64,000 nucleotides of DNA, from the NCBI RefSeq assembly GCF_027111295.1, contig NZ_CP114287.1, forward strand, positions 4,588,001 to 4,652,000, in the 5' to 3' direction. Position numbers and translations under genes: made by a program. Origin of the DNA: Flavobacterium gelatinilyticum (GTDB lineage: Bacteria > Bacteroidota > Bacteroidia > Flavobacteriales > Flavobacteriaceae). This document shows positions 54,711 through 63,657 of the stretch, piece by piece (the stretch's first letter is position 1; every line of letters starts with the position of its first letter). A model generated the notes under the pieces. That model did no database searches. It was given only the letters and a program-made list of their open reading frames with translations, and was not told the DNA's origin.

Positions 54711-56076
54711 AATACTATTCGTTTTCTTTTTGATGATTTATGGTTTTGCCGAAGCAAATGTTACGCTTCCCAATATTTTTGGGGATAATATGGTTTTACA
54801 ACGTAACTCCGAAGTGAAAATCTGGGGCTGGGCAAATCCGAAAGAAGAAATCAAACTGATTTCCGGCTGGAATAACCAGGAATATAAAACAGTTACAAAT
54901 AATCAGGCGAAATGGGAACTGACCATTAAAACTCCCGAAGCCGGTGGTCCTTTTACGATTTCTATAAAAGGTTACAACGAAGTTTTGCTTAAAAATATTC
55001 TGATTGGCGAAGTCTGGCTTTGTTCCGGTCAGTCGAACATGGAAATGTCGGCAAGCTGGGGAATCGATAATGGCGATGAAGAAGTTAAAAATGCCAAAGA
55101 TTTTAATATCCGATTTTTTACGGTTTCAAAATCTACCGCAGTTACACCACAGAATAATGTATTAGGAAACTGGACAGAATCGACTCCGGAAACAATGAAA
55201 TATTTCAGTGCCGTTGGTTATTTCTTTGCGAAGCGTTTAAAAGAAGATTTAAAAAATGTTCCCATCGGGTTAATTTCGTCCAACTGGGGCGGTACTCCTG
55301 CTGAAATCTGGATGCCTGAAGAAGTTGTTCAAAACGATCCTGTTTTACTCGAAAATGCTAAAAAACTCAGCGAACAAGAATATGGTCCGCATCAGCCGGG
55401 ACGTGCATACAATGCGATGATTCACCCAATTACAGGATTTAAAATTGCAGGAACGCTTTGGTATCAGGGAGAATCGAATGTGGGTTCATTGGTTTATGAT
55501 AAAACTTTAGGCGCTTTGATTACTTCATGGCGAAAAGAATGGAAAGAAAATTTCCCTTTTTACTATGTCCAGATTGCGCCTTATAAAACGGGAACGAATA
55601 ATTTCTCAAATGTAACGGTTAGAAATTCACAGCGAAAATTATTAAAAGAAGTTTCAAATACCGGAATGGTCGTAATCAGCGATGTTTCGGATACAATTGA
55701 TATTCATCCTAAGAATAAAAAATCAGTCGGAATTCGTCTGGCGAATCTGGCTTTGGCTGAAACGTATAAAACCAATTCTAATTTGGTTAATGGTCCGCTT
55801 TTTAAAGGTTTTAAAATTGAGAAAAACAAGGTAATAGTTTCTTTTGATCATGCTGACGGATTGTATTTCAAGAACAAAAAATCGAATCAGTTTGAAGTAG
55901 CCGGAGCCGATGGTGTTTTCGTACCTGCCGAAGCTTCGATAAAAAGTAATCAGGTGATTTTGACAAGTAAAGTTGTAAATCCGGCAAGAGTGAGATTTGC
56001 ATGGGGAAATACAACGCAGTCAGATTTGTTTAACAAAGCAAATCTGCCTGCTTCTTGTTTTAGTTCTGAGGAATAA
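54700..56076 (+). CDS. Sialate O-acetylesterase family protein
   Basis: A 458-residue exported SGNH-type hydrolase (PF03629). A signal peptide runs to about residue 19 (AEA). The conserved LCSGQSNMEM motif (107-116) has the nucleophile Ser112, and a GTLWYQGESNVG block follows near residue 248. Members deacetylate sialic acids or, in plant-polysaccharide loci, hemicellulose. The gene overlaps the CE2-like esterase gene, so the two enzymes are probably used together; sialic acid genes are absent here, so glycan deacetylation is more likely. Confidence 0.88.
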   Translation: MKNKILFVFFLMIYGFAEANVTLPNIFGDNMVLQRNSEVKIWGWANPKEEIKLISGWNNQEYKTVTNNQAKWELTIKTPEAGGPFTISIKGYNEVLLKNILIGEVWLCSGQSNMEMSASWGIDNGDEEVKNAKDFNIRFFTVSKSTAVTPQNNVLGNWTESTPETMKYFSAVGYFFAKRLKEDLKNVPIGLISSNWGGTPAEIWMPEEVVQNDPVLLENAKKLSEQEYGPHQPGRAYNAMIHPITGFKIAGTLWYQGESNVGSLVYDKTLGALITSWRKEWKENFPFYYVQIAPYKTGTNNFSNVTVRNSQRKLLKEVSNTGMVVISDVSDTIDIHPKNKKSVGIRLANLALAETYKTNSNLVNGPLFKGFKIEKNKVIVSFDHADGLYFKNKKSNQFEVAGADGVFVPAEASIKSNQVILTSKVVNPARVRFAWGNTTQSDLFNKANLPASCFSSEE

Positions 56077-56119
56077 AATTTTAGATATTAGAATGTAGAT
56101 TTTAGATTTTGCGGATTGT

Positions 56120-56225
56120 TTGTCATTTCGACCGAAGGGAGAAATCACACTAGGATATCTATAAAGTAAATCGCTAATCTTTGTCGAGTTTCGTGTGTGA
56201 TTTCTCCCTTCGGTCGAAATGACAA
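56120..56225. repeat. REP-like palindrome with 29-31 bp perfect arms
   Basis: The left arm begins TTGTCATTTCGACCGAAGGG (56120-56150) and pairs with the right arm at 56195-56225 over at least 29 bases without mismatch. The 44-bp loop is AT-rich. I know this GACCGAAGGGAGAAATC word as a common palindromic spacer element of Flavobacterium and relatives. It sits between the esterase operon and the GH3 gene. Confidence 0.88.
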
Positions 56226-56265
56226 GATTGGAGACATCTTACCGACAAAACAAGTCAAAAAAAAC

Positions 56266-56301
56266 GTAGAATCTTAGCAACTCAGAACCTTAGAATCTAA
56301 A
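56266..56301. repeat. Dispersed TCTAAGG-type spacer repeat, copy 4
   Basis: AGAATCTTAGCAACTCAGAA and CCTTAGAATCTAAA are complementary-strand versions of the AGATTCTAAGG words found at 11614 and 33511. Confidence 0.5.
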
Positions 56302-56326
56302 AAAAAAAGAACTAACTAAACCACAT

Positions 56327-58642
56327 ATGAAAAATAAAAAAATAATAATTATTGGGATCTTGTCCCTGTTTACAGTTGGAAATATGAATGCACAAAAAAA
56401 GCCGTATCTGGATAAAAATAAAACTATTGAACAGCGCATAGATTTGCTTTTGCCTTTAATGACTTTAGAGGAAAAAGTAGGGCAGATGAATCAATACAAC
56501 GGTTTTTGGGATGTTACAGGACCGGCTCCAAAAGGCGGAACAGCCGAATTGAAATACGAACATTTAAGAAAAGGATTGGTTGGATCGATGCTGACAGTGC
56601 GCGGCGTAAAGGAAGTTCGTGCCGTGCAGAAAATTGCGGTAGAGGAAACACGATTAGGGATTCCGTTAATTATTGGTTTCGATGTAATTCATGGTTATAA
56701 AACGTTAAGCCCGATTCCGTTGGCAGAAGCAGCCAGCTGGGATTTAGAAGCCATTAAAAAATCGGCAGCGATTGCGGCTGATGAAGCTTCGGCATCCGGA
56801 ATAAACTGGACTTTTGGGCCAAATGTTGATGTTGCAAACGATGCGCGCTGGGGACGCGTGATGGAAGGTGCAGGAGAAGATCCGTATTTAGGAAGTAAAG
56901 TGGGGTATGCCAGAGTAAAAGGTTTTCAGGGAGAAACCGTTGCTGATTTGCAAAAAGTAAATACGATTGCAGCCTGTGCGAAACACTTTGCGGCTTACGG
57001 TTATGTTGAAGCGGGATTGGAATATAATATTGTAGACATCAGTAATTCAAAATTGTACAATTCCGTTTTACCTCCTTTTGAAGCGACGGTTGAGGCGGGA
57101 GTTCGTACGTTTATGAATTCGTTTAATACTTTGAATGGTGTTCCGGCAACTGGAAATGCCTTTTTGCAAAGAGATATTTTGAAAGGAAAATGGAAGTTTG
57201 ACGGATTTGTAATTTCGGATTATGCTTCAATTCGTGAAATGATTGCACACGGTTATGTTAAAGATGAAGCCGATGCAACGGCAAAAGCGGTTATTGCAGG
57301 TTCTGACATGGATATGGAATCGTATTTGTATGTGGCAAAATTGGTTGATTTGGTAAAATCCGGCAAAGTAAAAGAAGCTTTGGTTGATGATGCCGTTCGC
57401 AGAATTCTTCGAGTAAAATTTGAATTGGGTTTATTTGACGATCCGTACAAATATTGTGATGAAAAACGTGAAAAAACGGTTGTTGGAAGTAAAGCCAATA
57501 ACGAAGGCGTTTTAGACATGGCAAAGAAATCTATTGTTTTATTAAAGAACGCTTATCCGCCGGGGAGGAAAGAGAATTTGCTTCCGCTGAAAAAATCTGG
57601 ACAAAAAATTGCTTTGATAGGCGCTTTGGCAAATGATAAAAACAGTCCGTTGGGAAGCTGGAGAATTGCAGCTTCAGACGATACTGCGGTTTCGGTTTTA
57701 GAAGGAATGCAGCAATACAAAGACAATCAGCTGACTTTTGAAAAAGGAGTTGATTTATTGACGCAAAAAGCAACGTTTTTAACCGAAACTGTTTTTAATA
57801 CAACAGATAAAAGCGGATTTGAAGCAGCAAAAAAAGCAGCGAAAAATGCCGATGTTGTCGTAATGGTTTTAGGCGAATACGGATTTCAAAGCGGTGAGGG
57901 AAGAAGCCGTACTGATTTAAACCTGCCTGGTTTACAGCAGGAATTATTAGAGGAAATTTATAAAGTAAACCCAAATGTGGTTTTAGTTTTAAATAACGGC
58001 CGTCCGTTGAGTATTCCGTGGGCTGCAGAAAATGTTCCTGCAATTGTGGAGGCTTGGCATTTAGGAACTCAGGCTGGAAATGCAATTGCACAGGTTTTAT
58101 ATGGAGATTATAATCCGAGTGGAAAACTGCCAATGTCGTTCCCAAGGAATGTTGGACAGGTTCCGATTTATTACAACAAATACAGCACAGGAAGACCAAC
58201 GGACAGTGATAAAAACGTTTTCTGGTCGCATTATATGGATGTCGAAAAAACGCCTCAATTCCCGTTTGGTTTTGGATTAAGCTACACCACTTTCGAATAT
58301 AAAAACCTGAAATTGAATAAAACGACTTTTACAAAAGGTGAAAAAGTAGAAGTAAGTGTTGAGGTTACAAACTCCGGGAATTATGACGGAAAAGAAGTAG
58401 TTCAGTTATACATTCATGATGAATATGCAAGCATCGTCCGCCCGATTAAAGAATTAAAAGGTTTTGAATTAGTAAACCTGAAAAAAGGTGAAACCAAAAC
58501 AGTTTCTTTTACATTAACTAATAAAGAGCTTGGTTTTTATGATAATGAAGGAAACTTTTTGGTAGAGCCTGGAACGTTTAAAATCATGGCAGGAGGAAGT
58601 TCTGATAAAGGTTTGCAAAGTGGTTTTGAAATAATAGAATAG
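56327..58642 (+). CDS. bglX: Family 3 glycoside hydrolase (beta-glucosidase BglX-like)
   Basis: A 771-residue exported enzyme with a signal peptide to about residue 22 (NAQ). Residues 25-370 form the GH3 TIM-barrel domain; the nucleophile is Asp298 in FVISDYAS. Residues 400-620 are the alpha/beta sandwich, with the general acid Glu likely in ARTD/GEYGFQSGEGRSRTDL. A fibronectin type III-like domain (about 670-760, VEVTNSGNYDGKEVVQLYI) ends the protein. It probably releases terminal glucose from beta-glucans or glucomannan oligosaccharides. Confidence 0.94.
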   Translation: MKNKKIIIIGILSLFTVGNMNAQKKPYLDKNKTIEQRIDLLLPLMTLEEKVGQMNQYNGFWDVTGPAPKGGTAELKYEHLRKGLVGSMLTVRGVKEVRAVQKIAVEETRLGIPLIIGFDVIHGYKTLSPIPLAEAASWDLEAIKKSAAIAADEASASGINWTFGPNVDVANDARWGRVMEGAGEDPYLGSKVGYARVKGFQGETVADLQKVNTIAACAKHFAAYGYVEAGLEYNIVDISNSKLYNSVLPPFEATVEAGVRTFMNSFNTLNGVPATGNAFLQRDILKGKWKFDGFVISDYASIREMIAHGYVKDEADATAKAVIAGSDMDMESYLYVAKLVDLVKSGKVKEALVDDAVRRILRVKFELGLFDDPYKYCDEKREKTVVGSKANNEGVLDMAKKSIVLLKNAYPPGRKENLLPLKKSGQKIALIGALANDKNSPLGSWRIAASDDTAVSVLEGMQQYKDNQLTFEKGVDLLTQKATFLTETVFNTTDKSGFEAAKKAAKNADVVVMVLGEYGFQSGEGRSRTDLNLPGLQQELLEEIYKVNPNVVLVLNNGRPLSIPWAAENVPAIVEAWHLGTQAGNAIAQVLYGDYNPSGKLPMSFPRNVGQVPIYYNKYSTGRPTDSDKNVFWSHYMDVEKTPQFPFGFGLSYTTFEYKNLKLNKTTFTKGEKVEVSVEVTNSGNYDGKEVVQLYIHDEYASIVRPIKELKGFELVNLKKGETKTVSFTLTNKELGFYDNEGNFLVEPGTFKIMAGGSSDKGLQSGFEIIE

Positions 58643-58995
58643 TTTCTTTTAAGGTTCAAAGGGACAAAGTAACAAAGGGACAAAGTTTTTTAATCTAGCA
58701 ATCCCGATAGTTATAGGGAGCTAATCCACAACGATTTTTGAATAGCCCCTAGCTTCAGCTAGGGGATTAAATTTGAATTTGAAAAAGGCTTTAGCCAAAC
58801 TAACGACAGTTTGGTTAAAGCCTTTTTTTATGCTTGCTATTTTTACATCCAGCTAAAGCTGGACGCAATTCAAAATAATTTGAAAAAAACTTTGCGACTC
58901 TACGAGATTAAAAAAACACAACTTTTTAAATTAATAGCTTTCGATATTTTTCTACCTTTAAAATCTATTAAAACTCCAACCTTTAAATTACAAAC
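58643..58995. repeat. Spacer with three palindromes, REP-like cluster
   Basis: The 353-bp spacer holds three hairpins: CCCCTAGCT/AGCTAGGGG (58746-58765), GAAAAAGGCTTTAGCCAAAC with its near-complement (58781-58828), and TCCAGCT/AGCTGGA (58848-58863). All use GCTT/AGC core words. The second has a T run and may terminate the GH3 transcript. I see no gene; the reading frame across it on the plus strand is made of repeat words. Confidence 0.7.
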
Positions 58996-59952
58996 ATGAA
59001 ATATAACAGATGTGGCAGAAGCGGTTTATTACTGCCTGAGATTTCCTTAGGATTGTGGCATAACTTCGGTTCAGTAGATAATTTTGAAAATGCAGAAAGT
59101 ATTGCCATTGAAGCTTTTGATAAAGGAATTACTCATTTTGATTTAGCCAATAATTACGGCCCGGTTCCCGGTTCTGCTGAGGAGAATTTCGGAAAAATAG
59201 TATGGCATAATTTTCAGGGAAATCTGCGTGATGAAATCGTGATTTCTACGAAAGCTGGTTATACGATGTGGAAAGGTCCTTATGGAGACTGGGGTTCGAG
59301 AAAATATCTCTTGTCAAGTTTAGATCAAAGTTTAAAACGAATGAATATCGATTATGTTGATATTTTTTATTCGCATCGTCCGGACCCTGAAACTCCAATT
59401 GAGGAAACGATGATGGCTTTGGATCACGCGGTTAGAAGCGGCAAAGCGTTGTATGTTGGAATCAGTAATTATTCGGCAGAACAAACCAGAGTTGCTGTTG
59501 ATGTTTTAAAACAATTAGGAACGCCTTGTTTGATTCATCAGGCGAAATACTCCATGCTGGAGCGCTGGGTTGAAAATGGTTTATTAGATGTTCTAGAAGA
59601 AAAAGGAGTGGGATGTATTGCATTTTCGCCTTTGGCGCAAGGACTTTTAACCGACAAATATTTAAATGGAATTCCAGAAAACTCAAGAGCGCATAATCCA
59701 AACGGACATTTGAGAGAAGATGAGGTTACACAGGAACGTATTCAGAAATTAATGCAGCTAAATGAAATAGCCCAGAATAGAAATCAATCTTTGGCGCAAA
59801 TGGCTTTGGCTTGGCTGCAAAAAGACAAACGAATTACTTCTGTTTTGATTGGTGCAAGTTCGGTAAAACAATTGTGTAATAATATTGATTGTTTGCAGAA
59901 TACTGAGTTTTCGCATGATGAATTGAACGCGATTGAGAAGATTTTATCGTAA
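58996..59952 (+). CDS. Aldo/keto reductase (YghZ/Gpr-like)
   Basis: A 318-residue cytoplasmic NADPH-dependent reductase. The aldo/keto reductase signature is present: THFDLANNYGPVPGSAEENFG (45-65), with catalytic Asp49 and Tyr54, Lys in STKAGYTMW (about 83), and HRPDPETP (about 121). The C-terminal LIGASS motif binds NADPH. It is closest in pattern to YghZ-type L-glyceraldehyde 3-phosphate reductases, but might act on sugars from the local hydrolases. It is transcribed toward the GH97 gene. Confidence 0.92.
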   Translation: MKYNRCGRSGLLLPEISLGLWHNFGSVDNFENAESIAIEAFDKGITHFDLANNYGPVPGSAEENFGKIVWHNFQGNLRDEIVISTKAGYTMWKGPYGDWGSRKYLLSSLDQSLKRMNIDYVDIFYSHRPDPETPIEETMMALDHAVRSGKALYVGISNYSAEQTRVAVDVLKQLGTPCLIHQAKYSMLERWVENGLLDVLEEKGVGCIAFSPLAQGLLTDKYLNGIPENSRAHNPNGHLREDEVTQERIQKLMQLNEIAQNRNQSLAQMALAWLQKDKRITSVLIGASSVKQLCNNIDCLQNTEFSHDELNAIEKILS

Positions 59953-59961
59953 TGTTTTTTT

Positions 59962-60024
59962 GTGAAATGTGAAATGTGAAATGTGAAATGTGAAATGTGA
60001 AACGTAAAATGTAAAATGTGAATT
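59962..60024. repeat. Heptamer array GTGAAAT
   Basis: Nine consecutive 7-bp units of GTGAAAT, the last few diverged, directly follow the aldo/keto reductase stop. A small palindrome with CACTGCAGTG follows at 60032-60046. Confidence 0.8.
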
Positions 60025-60064
60025 GTAGAGGCACACTGCAGTGCGTCTGCGTTTTGTAAATATT

Positions 60065-60097
60065 AAACCCGACAGGTTTTTAGAACCTGTCGGGTTT
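60065..60097. terminator. Bidirectional terminator/palindrome between aldo/keto reductase and GH97 genes
   Basis: AAACCCGACAGGTT (60065-60078) pairs with AACCTGTCGGGTTT (60084-60097). A diverged copy, AAACCTAACAG, is at 63617-63648, so it is also a dispersed element. Confidence 0.75.
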
Positions 60098-60124
60098 CAA
60101 ATATATAGAATATTGATTTCATTT

Positions 60125-62104
60125 TTATTGAATAATCATTGCCAAACCTCCACCGTTTGCTAAACGATATTTCAATTTTGTTGTAGAATCAACGGTTACA
60201 ATTTCTTTTTTATAATCTACTGCTGCTTTGTCGGCATTTACGCCATCAGAGAAAATTTCTGCTTGGAATTTTTTACCTTTTTCAAGGAAGGAAAAATCAA
60301 TTGTAATATCTCTTGAATCCCAATTTGTGATTGCGCCTAAATACCAAATATTGTCTTTTTTTCGGGCTATGGAAACGAATTTCCCAACTTCTCCATCAAG
60401 AGCAACCGTTTGATCAAAAACGGTCGGGATTTTAGCGATAAAATCAGTGCTTTCTTGTTCCTTCATAAAAGCGGTCGGACTATCTGCCATCATTTGCAAA
60501 GGAGATTCAAAAATCGTATAAAGCGCCAATTGATGACATCTTGTTCCCTGACTCATTGGAGCTGAATGATTTGGTTTGAATTCACTTTTAGTTGCATTTC
60601 GCATTGCGCCCGGCGTGTAATCCATTGGGCCGGCCATCATTCGGATAAACGGAATTGTAGTATCGTACAATGGCACATCATCATTTGGCGTCCATTTATT
60701 GTTTTCTAAACCTTTTACACCTTCAAAATTCAGGATATTTGGAAAAGTTCTCTGGATTCCAGTTGGTTTGTACATTCCGTGGAAATCTAAAATCAATTTA
60801 TAATTCGCAGCTTTCTGCGAAATATCATAAACGGAATTCACCATTTTGGCATCGTCCCGATCTAAGAAATCAACTTTAAAACCTTTTATTCCTAAATTGG
60901 CATAATTCTTCAAAATTCCGTCTGTGTTTTTGGTCAACGCCATCCATGAACTCCATAAAATTATACCAACATTTCGTTCTTTTCCGTAAGCGATTAAAGC
61001 TAGTAAATCAACATTCGGGTTGTGTTTCATGATGTCTTCTTCCAAACTCCAGCCTTCATCTAAAACAACATATTCAACTTTGTTTTTAGAAGCAAAATCA
61101 ATGTAATATTGGTATGTTTTAGTATTAATTCCGGCCTTAAAATCGACGTTATAAATATTCCAGTCGTTCCACCAATCCCAGGCTACTTTTCCTGGTTTTA
61201 TCCACGAAATGTCTTTTATTTTTGAAGGTTCAGCTAATTTTTGAACCATATCATTATTGGCTAAAGCTGCATCATTTTCAGAAATCACAATCGCGCGCCA
61301 CGGGAAAGATCTTGTTCCTTTGGTTTTAACCAAATAATCAGCTCTTTCTGTAATTAATCGGTTAATATTATTGAATCCGCCGTTGGTTTCTTTTAAGGGA
61401 TATTTAGAAAAACGAGATTCAAAACCTGTTTTGTCTTTTTTGTTTGTTACAAATAATCCCGGATAATCTTCGAGATCAGCCTCAAGAAAAACGGCTTTTT
61501 TATTATTTTTAAAATCAATTAATAAAGGAAGAAATGCTAAAGTATCTTTTGCAAATTCGCTGATTTTTTTGTTCTCATAATGTGCTTCAAAAGAAGAAAT
61601 ATAAGGATCTTTAGGGTTTCTCAAATCTCTCACATAAGGTATGAAAGTATTATAATCCTGATCAAAGTTTAAAACTACTTCTTCAGATTTTATAGTAATA
61701 TCTTTTTTCTTTTTAGTTATAAATCGATACGCTGCTCCATCATCAAAAACACGATATTCGATACTGAAATCATTTTTGAAATTTAAAGTCAGTTGATTAT
61801 AATGATTTTGAACTGATTTCTTTTTGTAAAGCGGTGTTTCAAATGAATTGTTTACAGTTTCTTTTTTTGAATTAATAACAACAGGTTTCTTTCCTAAAAC
61901 CTGATTTTCATCTAAAGTTAAAGCCATTTCTGAAGATGCCAGAATCAAATCTTTTTCATGCGATATTGACCATGAAATTTTATCATCAATTGTGATTTTA
62001 ACTTCAATTTTTCCATCGGGAGAATTTACTGTAAACTCTTGTTTTTTCTGCGAAAAAGAAAGATTTAGAAATAGTAGACAAAAAAGAATAAATGTGTTTT
62101 TCAT
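60125..62104 (-). CDS. Family 97 glycoside hydrolase
   Basis: A 659-residue exported enzyme starting at MKNTFIL; an in-frame ATG seven codons upstream is less suitable for the signal peptide (cleavage near SFSQ). GH97 layout: N-terminal beta-sandwich (about 25-280), TIM barrel (about 290-550) and C-terminal beta domain. VLDEGWS (about 349-355), GFKVDFLDRDD near residue 408 and NFEGVKG near 464 are conserved. Asp in KVDF at the barrel suggests the retaining (alpha-galactosidase-like) subgroup rather than inverting SusB-type, which fits galactomannan side chains; this is inference from memory of the family. Confidence 0.9.
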   Translation of the reverse strand: MKNTFILFCLLFLNLSFSQKKQEFTVNSPDGKIEVKITIDDKISWSISHEKDLILASSEMALTLDENQVLGKKPVVINSKKETVNNSFETPLYKKKSVQNHYNQLTLNFKNDFSIEYRVFDDGAAYRFITKKKKDITIKSEEVVLNFDQDYNTFIPYVRDLRNPKDPYISSFEAHYENKKISEFAKDTLAFLPLLIDFKNNKKAVFLEADLEDYPGLFVTNKKDKTGFESRFSKYPLKETNGGFNNINRLITERADYLVKTKGTRSFPWRAIVISENDAALANNDMVQKLAEPSKIKDISWIKPGKVAWDWWNDWNIYNVDFKAGINTKTYQYYIDFASKNKVEYVVLDEGWSLEEDIMKHNPNVDLLALIAYGKERNVGIILWSSWMALTKNTDGILKNYANLGIKGFKVDFLDRDDAKMVNSVYDISQKAANYKLILDFHGMYKPTGIQRTFPNILNFEGVKGLENNKWTPNDDVPLYDTTIPFIRMMAGPMDYTPGAMRNATKSEFKPNHSAPMSQGTRCHQLALYTIFESPLQMMADSPTAFMKEQESTDFIAKIPTVFDQTVALDGEVGKFVSIARKKDNIWYLGAITNWDSRDITIDFSFLEKGKKFQAEIFSDGVNADKAAVDYKKEIVTVDSTTKLKYRLANGGGLAMIIQ

Positions 62105-62120
62105 GCGGGTATTTTTTGAA

Positions 62121-62299
62121 ACCATATAAGTGATATAAGTTCATTTAATAAGTTTTAATCTGTGGACATCTGCTTTGATCTTTTTAAATCTGCGTGAAAA
62201 ATCTATGCGTAAAAACATTTCACGCAGATTTAAAGAGATTTCAGCAGATTAAATTAGATTTTTATATTTTATTAAATGAACTTATATGACTTATATGGT
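62121..62299. repeat. 179-bp nested palindrome between GH97 and GH5 genes
   Basis: Outer arms of 31 bp, 62121-62151 (starts ACCATATAAGTGATATAAGT) and 62269-62299, pair with one mismatch. Inside, AAATCTGCGTGAAA (62186-62199) pairs with TTTCACGCAGATTT (62218-62231), and the flanking AATCTGC words also pair partly. The structure fills most of the 204-bp spacer between two codirectional genes. Confidence 0.85.
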
Positions 62300-62308
62300 C
62301 TAGATAAA

Positions 62309-63598
62309 TTATTTTTTCTTCAATTCTAAATTGTATTTTTTTACAATTTCCAGAGTAGATTTGTCTCCGTTAAAAACAGAATTCAAACCTTGTGGTTCCT
62401 GCGGCGGGTCTGTTGTTAAAGGTTCGCCGGGATTCCATTTTCCGTCAGGGTGAATTGCTTTTCCTTCACCGCCGTAACCCCAAAAATTGGCTGCCTGTAA
62501 AGGTCCTCCATTTTTATGGCTTTCTAAGACTCTTCCAAAAATGAAGCTGTAAAATTGGTCACGGTAAACAGATGGCGCACCCGCATTTAAATTTTCATGT
62601 TCTCTCGGAAGTCCAAATTCTTCGATAATAATGGGTCTTTTTAAATTATTAGCAACTTTAATATGATCGTCAATATATTTTCCGGCATTTTCGATCGTTT
62701 TTGGCATTGTCGCTTCGGCATTATCGGCTTTGAACCAGTTCCAGTTTTTGGGCCAGATGTGCATTGTTAGATAATCAATATTTGGGTTTTGATGTGTTCT
62801 TTCAAAAATTTCCATGCTGTCGTTTGAACTGTTTTTTCCTTCAGATCCGGTAGAAACTAAATGATTTTTGTCTAAACTGTCAATTAGATCCACAATATTA
62901 TTCAGCCATTTTGTGAATTTGGCTTCGTTTTCTGTTGTAAAAAGACGCGGTTCGTTTCCAACCTGCCAGGACATAATGGTATTATCTTCGGTATATTTCT
63001 TTTTAGAATATTGGTTTGTTCTTCCAATAATAAATTTTACATGATTGTTGAGTGCTTCCATACATGGTTCGCAGCTGTGAAATTGCTCTGTATACGACAT
63101 AAACTGAGGCCAGGTATTGGGGGGGATATTTGGAACCGGAATTGCGCCTTTGCCATTCCATTCTAAATATTGCGACATTCCGCCGGACCATTCCCAGTTG
63201 TTAGTCAGGTACAAAACTGCATACATTTTGCGTTTGCTCATTTCGTTTATTAAAAAATCCAAACCGTCCAGTAAATCTTCATCGTATTTTCCCTGCTCAT
63301 ATTGAAGTGCCGGACGAACGGTGAAATCGTATTTTCCGCCATCGGCGCCAACTAAAATTCGTAAATTATCGATTCCGTTTTTTTTCATAAAATCCAGTTC
63401 TCGTAAAAGTCTTTTGCGATCGCCTATTTTTTTAGATGCCAGCATGCTTCCGTACCAATAATTGGTTCCAATATAAGCGTAAGGTTTATCACCTTTATAA
63501 AATTCGTTTCCTTTTACGGTAATTTTTTCCTGTGCCTGACAAGCAATACTTGTAAGGAGTAAGGCGGCTGAAAGTGTTTTAAAAAATCGGTTTTTCAT
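62309..63598 (-). CDS. Family 5 glycoside hydrolase, beta-mannanase-like (GH5_7)
   Basis: A 429-residue exported enzyme; the signal ends in LTSIAC (Cys20), so it could be a lipoprotein. The barrel shows the acid/base Glu216 in WQVGNEPRLF and the nucleophile Glu327 in IIIEEFGLPRE, the GH5 pattern. The YIGTNYWYGSML start, DNLRILVGADGG and FWGYGGEG resemble subfamily 7 endo-beta-1,4-mannanases. It probably cuts mannan backbones. A GH26-like gene lies directly upstream, so both mannanase types work in one locus. Confidence 0.87.
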   Translation of the reverse strand: MKNRFFKTLSAALLLTSIACQAQEKITVKGNEFYKGDKPYAYIGTNYWYGSMLASKKIGDRKRLLRELDFMKKNGIDNLRILVGADGGKYDFTVRPALQYEQGKYDEDLLDGLDFLINEMSKRKMYAVLYLTNNWEWSGGMSQYLEWNGKGAIPVPNIPPNTWPQFMSYTEQFHSCEPCMEALNNHVKFIIGRTNQYSKKKYTEDNTIMSWQVGNEPRLFTTENEAKFTKWLNNIVDLIDSLDKNHLVSTGSEGKNSSNDSMEIFERTHQNPNIDYLTMHIWPKNWNWFKADNAEATMPKTIENAGKYIDDHIKVANNLKRPIIIEEFGLPREHENLNAGAPSVYRDQFYSFIFGRVLESHKNGGPLQAANFWGYGGEGKAIHPDGKWNPGEPLTTDPPQEPQGLNSVFNGDKSTLEIVKKYNLELKKK

Positions 63599-63616
63599 AA
63601 TTTGTATTTTGAAATT

Positions 63617-63648
63617 AAACCTAACAGGTTTTTAAAACTGTTAGGTTT
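63617..63648. terminator. Hairpin between GH26-like and GH5 genes
   Basis: AAACCTAACAG (63617-63627) pairs with CTGTTAGGTTT (63638-63648). It lies between the two codirectional genes, and resembles the element at 60065-60097. Confidence 0.65.
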
Positions 63649-63657
63649 TTTAAAGTC

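Noticed and set aside
58811..58999. 62-codon plus-strand frame in the GH3 to aldo/keto reductase spacer.
   Set aside because: It lies over the REP-like hairpins and has no homology-like pattern; it ends inside the next gene start.
59834..60034. Minus-strand frame coding HFTFHISQ-type repeats.
   Set aside because: It arises from the GTGAAAT tandem array read in reverse plus the end of the aldo/keto reductase gene; low complexity and no support.
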